A DNA stretch of 64,000 nt, taken from the NCBI RefSeq assembly GCF_020283565.1, contig NC_060063.1, forward strand, positions 25,598,777 through 25,662,776, written 5' to 3'. This document shows positions 46,936 to 57,900 of the stretch, one piece after another; the stretch's first letter is position 1, and every line of letters begins with the position of its first letter. A program made the translations under genes and the position numbers. This DNA is from Trifolium pratense. Its lineage: Eukaryota; Streptophyta; Magnoliopsida; Fabales; Fabaceae. The notes beneath the pieces were generated by a model, which saw only the letters and a program-made list of their open reading frames with translations, was not told the origin of the DNA and made no database searches.

Positions 46936-47214
46936 TTCGCTAAGCGAAATGATGTTCGCTGAGCGAACTAGTTACTTAAGCAAGGGGTTTCTTGACACGT
47001 AGCAAAAGGCTTGACTCATCACTTTGTTCGCCGATGCTCGCTATGTCTCGCTAACAGACCCTTCCTCCCGGGTTGTGCTCGCCATCTCTCGCTATCTTTC
47101 GCTGAGCGAACGTTGAGTTTGCTGTCCTGTTCGCTGAGTCTCGCTGAAGCTCGCCATGGACCCTTAACCCACTGGTTTAGTTCGCTGTAGCTCGCTATGG
47201 CTTCGCTGAGCGAA
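46936..47214. repeat. Palindrome array in LTR U3
   Basis: Four perfect copies of TTCGCTNAGCGAA (46936-46948, 46955-46967, 47098-47110, 47202-47214) with many TCGCT half sites between them (for example 47027-47052 and 47137-47160). The same set is in the 3' LTR, 10,632 bases lower. Placed upstream of the TATA box, it is in enhancer position; the role is inferred. Confidence 0.9.
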
Positions 47215-47509
47215 GGCTTCAAAACCTGCTTTTCTAGTCATTCCTAACAAAAATGCCTTGGGATTAATTCCTCTTTGATTTAATGTTATATTTACACCAA
47301 AAGGGGTTTTAATCAAGATTTCTTTATAAAAGTATTGGTAAGTGCTCATAATTCATGATACAATATAACTAAAATTGGGCACTTAACACAGGGCTAAAAA
47401 GCCCGAAAATAATTTGGGCTAGGATTTTCAAGGCCCGAGCCAGGGAAAAAATCGGGCTTGGCGGGCCGGCCCATTCGGGCTAGCCCATTTTGACGACTCT
47501 ATTTGCAAG

Positions 47510-48169
47510 CGGTTTATATTCATGATTTTCTTTTAGTTGTTTTTATGGATGGATTTGACGAGGGCTGTCTCGGACTATTTGGAGGCCCCGAGCTAATATT
47601 AAAAATAGACTTCGAATAAAAAACTTACAAAATTTAAAAAAGGAACATTATATATCTAAATTGTAAATAATATCGATGACAATACAAAAATCATTCTAGA
47701 ATCAAATTTATTAATCTTATGAAGCAAATAATCAACCGTTAAAGTTGAACCTGTAAATAAAAAATTAAGAGATAATTAATTGATAAAATTAACAACTAAA
47801 CAACAAATAAAATTACACCCTTACAAAAAAAAAACAAAAAAAATTACACAAAAAAATTAACAATTAAACAACATTTTATAAATTTGCTTTTTTTTTAATA
47901 GGCAAAATATTATTGAAAGGTGAAAATCTATGCACAAGATGTGCAACAGACATCACAGGAAATTTTACAAAAAAACAGATGAAAAAACTGGTTTCAATAA
48001 AGCTTAAAAATCAGAAAAAACAACCAAAAGCATAACAAAAGCCTCTTAAGTAGGAGAGATAGTTGCACACATGCACTTGGAAAATCAAACCAAAATACAA
48101 CCCCCCCTCATTCAGCTGCGTCCAAGTCCAAGTGAGCCAACAAGCCATTATCTTGAGATACAATAATGC
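47510..48169. other. Intergenic DNA without recognised gene
   Basis: AT-rich. A stretch near 47895-48130 (AATATTATTGAAAGGTG and following) looks like part of a dispersed repeat but has no coding frame. Confidence 0.45.
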
Positions 48170-48545
48170 TAATGCTACGGTGGACCACCTTCACAAGTGA
48201 TTCACCGTGGACAAGTGATTTACCGAATATGAATTTTACGAAATTCACTGTTGGATTGAAAGTTTATATCGTATAGATCATCCATAAATTTTTTAAATTT
48301 TTTTGAAAATCATTTGATATGTTATTGAGACCCATCAAGATTTACGTTATTTAATAAACTGTTAATCTTAATGTGTCTCAATAACATATCAAATGATTTT
48401 CAATTTTTCTAAATTTTTCTATGGATGATCTATATGATATAAACTTTGAATCCAACGGTGGATTTTGTAAAATTCGTATTCGTTATAATGTTATTCATAA
48501 CTAGTCCACTATAGACCACTTGATGAAGTGATCCATATTATAATT
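48170..48545. mobile_element. Long foldback MITE
   Basis: Nearly the whole stretch is an inverted repeat. Arms share, for example, AAAGTTTATATCGTATAGAT on the left and AAAGTTTATATCATATAGAT read on the minus strand at the right, then TCATTTGATATGTTATTGAG in both. The centre is AATAAACTGTTAATCTTAA. Arms are about 150-180 bp; no coding capacity. Confidence 0.8.
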
Positions 48546-49699
48546 TACCTACAAAATCAATGGTTCCTTATAAATTTCAATTTGATCTCAAAATCAAAGT
48601 ATATAAAGCATCAACAACAATATGTAGAAGCATTTCACAGCAGGATAATATGAAGTTGTGTTGATTGTTCTGTAACTTCTACAATTCTACTCTTCTAGGA
48701 TGCTACTGCTAGGATGAGAGAGAGGAGAGAGATTCTTACATGAATTAATCATTAGATAATTATTTTATTTACTTTATGTCACTTCCTCTTTTAGCCTTGA
48801 GGAATGTATTTAAAAGGTGATGAACCTCATTTGAAAAACCAATAAAACATTTCAACAAATATCTTCTTCCCTTAAACTCTCTCATTCAATATTATGCTTG
48901 TATAATCTTTCTCATTTGTAGCGAATTCTATTCAAATCGTTCTCGTTTGTGTGTGTGTGTGGGAGAGAGGGGGGAGGGCGGTGATTGCAGTAGTCACCGG
49001 TGGCGGCGTGGTGGCTGGACCTGCGTGAAAGTTCTTCGACGAAATGACGGTGCCTTGACTGAGAATGTCTTACGGAGAAGAACTGGATAATTTTTTTTTT
49101 GTTCGGTCACTTTTGTTTTATTGGGCCTCTTATTAAACCGGGCTTACTATTTAATTATTGTTTGATGGCTTCTCTTTAGGCTCCTCGTGATTCTTTTTTA
49201 TCCCTCGAAAATTCAATTTTTTCCTTGATAAAAATTCGGTTCGCAAAAACCGAAATTTTTTCTAGGAAAAATTCGGTTAACAGAAACCGAATTTTTTTTT
49301 TCAAGGCAAAAAAAAAATTCAATTAACAGAAATTGAAGTTTTTATTGAAAGGCAAAAACGGAAATTTCAAGAGGGAAAAAGAAACACGGGGTACCTAAAG
49401 AGAAGTCATCTTATTGTTTGAACTGTATAACTATGTATATACAAAAAAATTGAGGGCCTTGTTTTTTTGGAGGCCTAGGTTGTGGGCCTGGTTGCCCTAG
49501 CCCAAACCGGCCCTGGATTAGACCAACACATATCACTCATAAAATATTGTAGTACTATTTTTATGTATCACCTTATAATTTCATTATTTCTTATAGATGA
49601 CATTAATCATGGTTGTCATGAGACGTCATTTGGAGACCGCACAGTTCATTGCAAGGAGTTTTCAGGCATTAAATATAGACATGACTTTGTGAGGTATGT
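48546..49699. other. Intergenic DNA with short hairpins
   Basis: No gene recognised. A GC-richer patch at 48960-49080 (GGTGGCGGCGTGGTGGCTGG) follows a (GT)n run and could be a gene fragment, but no frame is convincing. Three successive hairpins lie at 49231-49345. Confidence 0.45.
49231..49345. repeat. Three tandem short palindromes
   Basis: AAAATTCGGTT...AACCGAAATTTT (49231-49260), AAAAATTCGGTT...AAACCGAATTTTT (49266-49300) and AAATTCAATT...AAATTGAAG (49314-49345), spaced about 40-45 bases. The third is a weaker version of the same unit. Confidence 0.75.
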
Positions 49700-50027
49700 C
49701 CTTTTTTATATTTGTGGATTAAGACATTAGATTAATGAGTCACATCTCTTATAAATTCAACATTCTTCCCATACATAGTCGATGTGAGGCTTATCCACTC
49801 ACACTTGAAACCCAACATTCGCCCCCCCCCCCCCCCCCCCCCCCCCCCTAGTGTGAGTTCCCACATCCTATAGTTGATCAAATATCAGGATTCACTCTCG
49901 CTCCCCCCCCCCCAAGCCAAACCACGACTCTGATACCACTGGTAAGATTAAAATTTAGAGATCGACATATTATATAAAATCAGAACATTTGATTGTAGCC
50001 CACAAAATATTAGAAAATATTCTAACA
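49700..50027 (-). mobile_element. Small LTR-retroelement (TRIM-like) relic
   Basis: On the minus strand TGGTATCAGAG (49938-49928) matches the tRNA-iMet primer site, and a G-rich run followed by CGAA and TGTTGGGTTTCAAGTGTG (49821-49800) has the form of a polypurine tract plus LTR start. The internal part is only about 110 bases. The two flanking putative LTR pieces do not resemble each other, so the element is decayed or recombined. Confidence 0.45.
49822..49848. repeat. 27-base C homopolymer
   Basis: Unbroken run of C (G on the minus strand), with a second run of 11 C at 49903-49913. It sits at the polypurine-tract position of the LTR relic. The true length is uncertain because long homopolymers are error-prone in sequencing. 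Confidence 0.9.
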
Positions 50028-51409
50028 TTCTCTCCCACTTGGGCAAAATCAATTGTATATATTTAATTTGAAGAAAACACTTTGAAAACGACTCTTGGGT
50101 TGATAACATATTTTAACGTGGCCACAATGATCCCAAGATGCAACATCTAATTAAGTGTCTTTTTAGAATAGTAACACAAAATTAAGAAAATGTATTTATG
50201 CACGTTATCTTCCTATTATACTGTAATCTTAATTCACTAATAATTTTTTTCACTCTTTCCAATAAACTTATTGGTATACAAAAACTTTGTTTAGAAAAAA
50301 CAAACTTTATTATATAAAAAAAACTTTAGTTTTTCAAATATATAAAAAAAATTATTGAAAAAGATCAGAGTAATTGACAAAGAGTATAATTGACAAATCG
50401 TACCCTTAAAATAACAAAACGACAGTTAAATAGGAACGTTAAATTTGACGTTAATGGACACTAAAAAAACAAAGGGAGTATATGTTTATTTTAATATGAG
50501 ATAAACTATGAATTTACGAGTTGAATCTATGTTTACGAGTCAAAACAAGTTTACATAAATACTAAATTCTAATAACCTTGTTCAAGACAATTGGACTAGT
50601 TTTAATATAATTTTGTTATTTAAAAAGAAATAATTTACATTTTAATATATGTATTTTAAACGTATCGTATCCTATATTTTCAATAGTTGACGTATCGCCG
50701 TATCAGATATGTATAACATCTGATACCTGAATCTGTGCTTCATTGTTGAACGAGAATATCATATAATTTTTGTGAATATCTTCCGCACACATCCATAGAG
50801 ATTAATCTATTAAGTCGAGGTAAGGACACAATGCGCAACAAAACTCCTTAATTTTTTTTTACTTTTAATGATATTAGTACATTCTTAGAACTAGACTCAA
50901 ATCGAACTCAAAATCTCTGATTTAGTTGGCAGAGACAAAGCATTTCATCCGAATGCTCTTGGATGAATATGATAAATACGCCGCAACATTAAAACATGCA
51001 ACTTATATACATTCAAAGAAAGAAAAGAAGCATCAAATCAAACAATGAATGAACTCACATAAAATGAAAAGGTCCAATTTGAATTGCAATGTGATGTATT
51101 TGTTCATGACCCTCTACAATAGAATCTCCCTATATTCCTAAAAAGCTTCTGTTTCTAGTAACCTTTGCAGTCAAAACCAAGTGATGAGAAAATGAAAATG
51201 TGCAATCTATGGCCACTATATATCACCTTAGACAGACAAAAGCTAAACCTCAAAATCTGAAGCATATAGACTAAAAATTCCAATACCTAAGTTGTTCAAA
51301 ATACCATCTCTCCTCAATTGACCAAAAAAACAAACAATCCTTTCAAATTTCAATCTTTTTACCTTTAAAATATATGATGTATATTCTAAAAAATGAGAGA
51401 AAAAAATTT
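50028..51409. other. Intergenic DNA and ARID gene 3' UTR
   Basis: AT-rich, no gene recognised. The part next to 51410 is the probable 3' UTR of the minus-strand ARID gene. Confidence 0.5.
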
Positions 51410-54118
51410 CTATTTTCCCTTCTTAGCTGGCTTCTTGGGGCTCAATAACGAATTCTGTGTCTGATGTCCAAAAACATTCCTCAATGCAGATTGTGATTCA
51501 TCGTCATCGCTATCGAAGTCATCAGGTGTATGCCTGCTGTGGTATGCTATGCGATGCAAGAGATAGACATTAAAGTAGTAGCTGACCAAAACTTCCCTGT
51601 TCTTGTTAGGAAATGTTCGGAAAATGTAATCCCAGAAATATCTTTCAGATGATGGAGGGTTTGACTGTATCACTTCCCAGAATTTCTTCTCATCTTCATA
51701 GGTCCACGAACGTCGAACATCTTCACCGACTTTATCGAAATCCCAGTAGTAAAAAGCCATGCCTAACTCCAGCTTAATTTTATCCTTTCTTTCAGCAATG
51801 TGGAATCTGACACATTCGACAGATCTTGGAACTGCACAGCCACATGAATCTTGTCGTCCCTTTCCTATAGGATCCCTTTCAATAAGAAATCGAGGATTAG
51901 CTGCTACTAATGGCCATATTTGGGTCCCGAGCCACTTAGGATCACTTTCCAGAATTGGACCAGTCCACTCTGGCACTTCAGCTTGATGATTTGGCCCCAC
52001 AAGGATGCGCTTTGATGTCGCGGAATCAACAGCACGAGGACTTGAGGTTCTGTCCGAATTTCCTGACGAGCTTTGAGAACCTGGTTTTTGTTTTTCAAAT
52101 GATTGTTTCTTGTCACGTTTCACCCTCTCCCTAAGATTGTAGGTCGTCGGAGCGGGATCATCATACATGGAAGGGTGCATCTTCTGACTCTGCAAAATTA
52201 CACAGGGTTTTGGTGTTAATGCAATATCACAAGGAAATTTAAAATTCTATTTAAACAAAAAATAAATACTACTATATAAGTGACAGCATTTATAGAAATT
52301 TAAGGATTCTTGAGAACCAGCTAATATAAAAAAAGACCTTTATTACCCAAAAAACATGCAATTACTTTTATCCTGCAATTCAATATAGATGCTTACTACA
52401 TCATAATTAATCTGCAATTCAATATATGCCTTGCCACCTTTAATATAAATACAATTTTCCTAATAATAATATAACAAAATTTAATTAATAGTACGGAAAG
52501 TGGATTATTCACAGAAAAAAAACATTATAGCATACATCCAAACATTAACTAAGTAAAAACAAGGCATTAATAGATTCAGATACTATTCATAAATAAGATA
52601 AACTTCCCCAATACTATGACAATATCTCAAAAGGAAAATTCCGCATCCATGATTAAGCGAACAAAACAGCATCTGAATATTTTTCAATCAACAAACAGAC
52701 CAGAGTTGCAATATAGTACAGAAGTAATTCCCACAAAAAACTGAACTTTCATCGATATTTATGATCTATTTTCATCATTTTTTTTTCAAATAAAGACCAC
52801 TCAATCTGATTAGCATTGCATTATACGTCAAAATGATATAAAAGAATCACATAATCAAATAATGAAGGATATGAAAACAGAATTTAAGCTGGTCATAATT
52901 AACATCAGTTTGCAGTAGCTAGCAGCCAAAAAGAAAGATTCAACAATAAGAATGTTTCAGAAAAAAACAATGACAAGTGGCCCCACATCAAATTTAATAA
53001 GCCACCAGTGGTCTACAAGACAAACAGAATCTGTTTTGTTTAACAGTTGAAATTAAAACTTGAGAATAAAAATGAAACAGAATTCAACAGCAAGTGCATC
53101 CAATTATCATTACACAATTTACACATGAAAGTACAGAGATACCTTGAGAAACAGAATAATTTCATGTAGCATGTGTGTGCACAAATAATATTAATTGCAT
53201 AGAACAAAAACAGAATGAAAAATGCATAAATTTATAGTAAACTTTCACTTGACTTAACTTCTTTTGAGTCTACTAAATTTCAAGCATGCATCAACAACAT
53301 GTGCATTTATTAAAGCGATTTAAGTTTGGATAACTAAAATTAATAGCATAGTTTTGTAAGATTACCTGCCAATTCTGCTGTTCAATGCTTGACTGTTTCT
53401 TGTGAAACACAGCCTCTCGATACAGCAAAACCCGCTTCCAAGCCTCCTGATTACTGTAAGACTTCCATTTCGACTTTTCAGGCAACAAACCAATTTCAGG
53501 ATCACAAGGGTTATTCGCGGCACGGGTAACCCAATTCATCAAATCACACAAAGACTCTTTCTTCCTCTTAAGACCCCCTACATTACCACCAGACGAATCC
53601 CCTACATTATCACCATCACGAGTCTTGCCTACATTCAACAATCCAGACGCACCAATCTTCACCGCACCACATACATCAGCTGTTGTCTCATTAGACTTTT
53701 TCCCTCCATCAGCCACTTCCACTCCCTGCATTGCATCACCATTACCCTCACCCAACTTTCCAACATCTTTCTCCCCACTCTTCACCTCATTAGCACCATC
53801 AACTCCAGCCTTAACCCCATTTCCAGCCACCGCAATCTCAGCCTGACCCGACAACAACTCTTTCACATCAGCCTCAAACCCCATCAAACCACACTCATCA
53901 GACACCTTACCACCACCAGATTTCTTCAAACATGACTCCAAAACACTCTTATACTTACTAAAAACAAGTTTCACAGATGAACCAACATTCACACCTAACC
54001 CACATTCTTCCCCAACTAAATCCCACAACTCACCATTGCAAACAGCTTCAAACCCACCTTTCCCCTCAACCACACTCAACAGCTTGTATAAATCAGGCTT
54101 CTGTCCATCATCAATCAT
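51410..54118 (-). CDS. ARID-ELM2-SANT-like chromatin protein (Arabidopsis ARID1/ARID2 type)
   Basis: Two coding exons: 54118-53366 and 52189-51410, joined by a GT-AG intron of 1176 bases without frame shift; 510 residues. Residues about 1-70 match an ARID/BRIGHT DNA-binding domain (DLYKLLSVVEGKGGFEAV, SVKLVFSKYKSVLE). A low-complexity Gly/Val/Lys linker follows. In exon 2, RILVGPNHQAEVPEWTG begins an ELM2 domain, and SWTYEDEKKFWEVIQSNPPS...FWDYI begins a SANT-like region ending near an acidic stretch (DDFDSDDDES). ELM2-SANT modules recruit histone deacetylases, so a nuclear repressor role is likely; Arabidopsis ARID1 is known in pollen. The ARID domain lacks its usual first helices with this start; the frame is open 31 codons farther upstream but reads hydrophobic, non-ARID sequence. 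An upstream coding exon may be missed. Confidence 0.88.
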
Positions 54119-54960
54119 TTGAAAACAAAAAATAACAACCAAACACAGAAATGAAAGTCTCAGTCTCAAAACGACACAAAATTCTGTCGTATAACAACAC
54201 TTCAACAACAAACAAACACCACTAACATCTACAATAATCTGAATCTCAACATCGTAAAATTGCTACAACCCTGTCAATGTTTTCGAATTCAAACCCTAGA
54301 AACAAAAAACAAAGCTTAAAATCATCCATTTGTTTGGAAAAAAAAATTGAAAATTACAATTAACCCTTTTTTTCAAACTTTTTTTGTTACGAATAATCGA
54401 TGAAAATGAGTTTATGGGTGTGAAATTGGCACCGATTAAGAATCTGGGCTTAGCTCAAAATTGTAAATTGGCGGGAAAATACAAAAGGGTAAGATCTGAT
54501 ACAAGCTAGGGCTAAATTTGAATGAAGCTCTGTGTTTTTTGGTTGTTCTGTCACCTTTGTGTGTGGCCAAAACAAAACGTTTCATTCACATCTGGCACTT
54601 TCTCTCTCTCTCTAGAATATGGAATTTAATTGCAGAGAGAGAGAGGGGTCAAAAATCAAGTTTTCAACAGAGACAGACCCTAATCTTCAAAATCTGAAAA
54701 ATTTTCATTGGAAGTAAAAAAAAAAAAAAGAAAATAAAAGAAAAGAGAGAAAGACATACCAGGTTTTTTTTTAGAGAGGAAAATAGATGGACCCCTTTGG
54801 TGACTTGAAATTGAAAAATGAAAAAATGAAAATGAAATTTTGTGTTGTTACTTCCTTGACCTTTTAGTTTTCCTCTCTCTCTCTCTCTAAAACCTAAATT
54901 CTCTCTAAAACCTAAATTCTTTTTTTTTTCATTTTTTTTTTTACTTTCTTTTGTTTTGGT
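54119..54960 (-). promoter_or_regulatory. Upstream region and probable 5' UTR of the ARID gene
   Basis: Contains CT/GA-rich tracts at about 54602-54645 and 54872-54890 and a repeated AAACCTAAATTCTCTCT phrase at 54890-54920. On the minus strand CTG|GTATGTC near 54762 could be the donor of a 5' UTR intron. I cannot fix the start site. Confidence 0.4.
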
Positions 54961-57900
54961 TTATTTGGTTTGGGGGAGTTTAGAGGAGAATAATTTTGTT
55001 TTGATAAAAGTAAAAGAAAAAGAAAAAGGAGATTTACAAATAAGGGTTTGTTTGTTGATGAGGTGCATGTATGTATGTACAAACAATTTTTTATAGATTA
55101 GATAATTTAGATTAAGATGAGTTAGAGAGTTGGAGGATTCATATGTATTCACTAACCTTGGTTAATAATTAACTATATGTATGGTTGAGTTGGGGGTATA
55201 GATTAGTGGATTATTATTATTTTTTATCATTATTATTATTGGGTTTGTTTTATTTTTTTAATAAAGTTGGTCAATAGTGATTGGTGTTGGACTTAATATG
55301 GATGACCATTGTTCGATTCCCTACAATTGCAATAGAGAAGATGTTGAAATCACTTGATACCACAATTGATCTTCAAATTAAATTAAGCGATTTGGTAGAC
55401 TGGTTACTGATGGGGGAAAAAATGTGGGATAAAATAAAATTAAAAGAAGCTTTTATGGGAAAAGAGAAATCAAGGGGCATGAGAGTTTGTCATCAACAAA
55501 AACACGGATACCCCTTTGGATGGCTATAAAAAATCCCAAGATTTATCATCAACTATACCCTTTTCAACTAAGGAAGATACCCCAAATTCATTGTAAAAAA
55601 TAAAATAAAATTGTTCATTTGATAAAAAAAATTGGACGCTATGAGTAAGTGGCTAAAAATTAAATATATGACTCTTGTTTATGGAAAAATTCAAAATTTA
55701 AGTTCTTCAATGGAGATAAATTACCACTAGTGAAAATTTTGTAAATAAAATTAGCTAACTCACAAAAAATACCAAATTGATTACATTGAATATTATACTT
55801 GTTTGTCTCAAATTATTAAAAAAAATAACTTTTACTATAAAAAAAATTGATATTCAATAATTTATTTATTTTTAATATTTATAGAGAAAACATAAATTTG
55901 TACCAAAAAAAACCAAAAACCTTACCAAAAAAACTTTGTACCAAAAAGAAAAAGAAAACATAAATTATTTTGTGATTTTTTACCAAAATAAAAAAAATAC
56001 TTTTCGAGAATAATATACTTAAAACCACTTCTCATCTTAAATGTGGTTTTTAGAATTTGTTTTTCATAATCTATTTTTATTTATAAAATTGTAACAATAT
56101 TTGGAAAATTTAATTTTGATTATTTTGTTTAAAAAAGTGATTATTATTTTAAAAATAATTATTATAACAAGCGAGCTAATTTTCTCAAGACTCTGTGAAA
56201 TAAAATATATCGATAAATAGTGTTATTTTAAATCATAATAACATAGGGGCATTTTATTTCTTCTTTTTTTTTGAAGTGTATTTTATTTCTTAAACTACTT
56301 TTTTTAATAAGCAATGTTAATTGTTAGTATTACAATGTTATGTAAATTAAACTACTTTTTTCTTAAACTACTTTTAATCGTCATTCTATATTTGTAAATT
56401 AAATTAATTTTTATTTGTTTTTATAAATCATTTTAAATATTTTTCATATCTTCGACAATTTAGTAATTATGTGCCATATATATTCATATTTCACTATATA
56501 GATATTTTTTTTTCATGTGTTTTTGGAAGTAATATTAAAACTATACATATATTGATATATGATTGAAAGTGTATAAAGAAAAAGTTATCCTTAATTATCA
56601 AAAAAGAAAAAGTTATATTTATACTATACCAATAAAAAACTTATAGAGTTTAATCTTTATATTAAAATATTAAAAATATTTATGATTGGTAAATCAAATA
56701 GATTTGGTTTACAATGAGCTGAAAATCAAACTCAGGACCTATAGCATACTACCCAAACCCCTCACAACTAGATCAAGTGACTTTGATAAATCAAATAGAT
56801 TGATATCAGATAATAATTAAAAAACTAGATATTAAAAAAACCAAATTAAATTTTTGAGAGTTTTTATGTAAAATTATAATGGGTCTCTAAAACTCATAGT
56901 TTGACCTAACATTAGCTGCTACTATTTGCTAGGCCCAATAAAGAGGCATTTACCCGGAGAGTTCTACTTCTTGCACCTCCGGCATACATGTGCGTGCCAT
57001 GGTATTTCTAATTTACCCCTCTCTATTTAGGAAGTGAGTGTATAAATTAACAAAATTAAAATATCGTTGTTCGCTGGCTATGTCACGAGTGTAGAAAATT
57101 ACAAAAATTGAAAAACCCCAGTTCGCATTCTAGGATGCGAACGGGTTCACAAAAATAAATTTTTTTATCCGCTTCATCTTATAAGGAAGTAATACTATGA
57201 ATTAAGTTGTATTAATATTGAGAGATTACATAGAATATTTATAATTAATTTCATCAACAAAAAAAATTTATAATTAATATTTTAATTATATATGTATCTT
57301 TTCCATTCACTTAAAATTCAATACCTTCCGAATCTATTTTAAGCAAATCATTGATATATAGAGATTACACGATTTTTTTTCTTCTGTTTCTTTCTCTTCC
57401 CACTGATCATGTCAATCTCAGTAAAACCGATGCACCAAATAAGAAAGTAAATTATAACAAATATAAATTCACATTAAATAGCAAGCTGTATTTTAGTTCG
57501 CATTAGCGAACTGTGTTTCATAATTTTTTCATTCATGAGGTGCAGAAGTTGAGTTAAGCCAACTGAATTAAGCTCACTGGTTAGCAAGACCTCTTTACTA
57601 CTTAAATATTAAAAATAGTTTTGAGTGTGGTAAAAGTTTTCCTTTATATTTTGTAAAAGTCTTGGTTGTTCTTTTCTTTAAGCATTATTTTATGTTGACT
57701 GTTTTTAATTTTTAAAATATTTTTTTACAACTTCTAATTTTAAAATATTAAATAAGTAAAAAAAAAAACATTGACCAACTATTTTTTTGACAAACATAAT
57801 AAGGGTTCAACAAACTTAAAAAGGGTTCAATGAACTAATGTATCTTACCATTGTGGATACACTTCATAATTAAATTAATATTAATTTTTTTTATTCAATA

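Larger units (their letters stand above)
46141..47388 (-). repeat. 5' LTR of the Athila-like element (carries the promoter)
   Basis: 1248 bp. U3 runs from 47388 to about 46880; it ends with a TATA box and carries the palindrome array. R and U5 occupy the remainder to 46141. Near identity with the 3' LTR indicates recent insertion. Confidence 0.97.
35503..47393 (-). mobile_element. Athila/Calypso-like Ty3/gypsy LTR retrotransposon, complete
   Basis: The element proper is 35508-47388 (11,881 bp), minus strand, flanked by a perfect 5-bp duplication CAGGG (35503-35507 and 47389-47393). Order in transcription direction: 5' LTR (47388-46141), tRNA-Asp primer site, gag-pol (45999-40513), spacer, third frame (39591-38314), non-coding stretch, polypurine tract, 3' LTR (36757-35508). 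This gene order with an extra frame after pol and a tRNA-Asp primer site is the Athila/Calypso pattern. LTRs start TG and end CA. Every structural part needed for an autonomous element appears present. Clade name is from domain features and layout, not a tree. Confidence 0.96.
34571..47501. mobile_element. hAT-like non-autonomous element split by the Athila-like insertion
   Basis: The left end reads CAGAGTTGTCAAAACG and the right end on the minus strand reads TAGAGTCGTCAAAATGGG. Flanks are TTTGTAAG (34563-34570) and TTTGCAAG (47502-47509), an 8-bp duplication with one mismatch. Without the retrotransposon the element is about 1.04 kb. Its ends are rich in GGGC, CCGG and CCCG words on both arms, and its left part holds a minisatellite. 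No transposase. The mismatch shows it is older than the retrotransposon inside it. Confidence 0.75.

Noticed and set aside
48960..49080. GC-rich patch as a gene fragment
   Set aside because: No frame longer than a few dozen codons and no recognisable motif.
53402..53935. 177-codon plus-strand frame opposite the ARID gene
   Set aside because: Low-complexity shadow of the coding exon on the minus strand.
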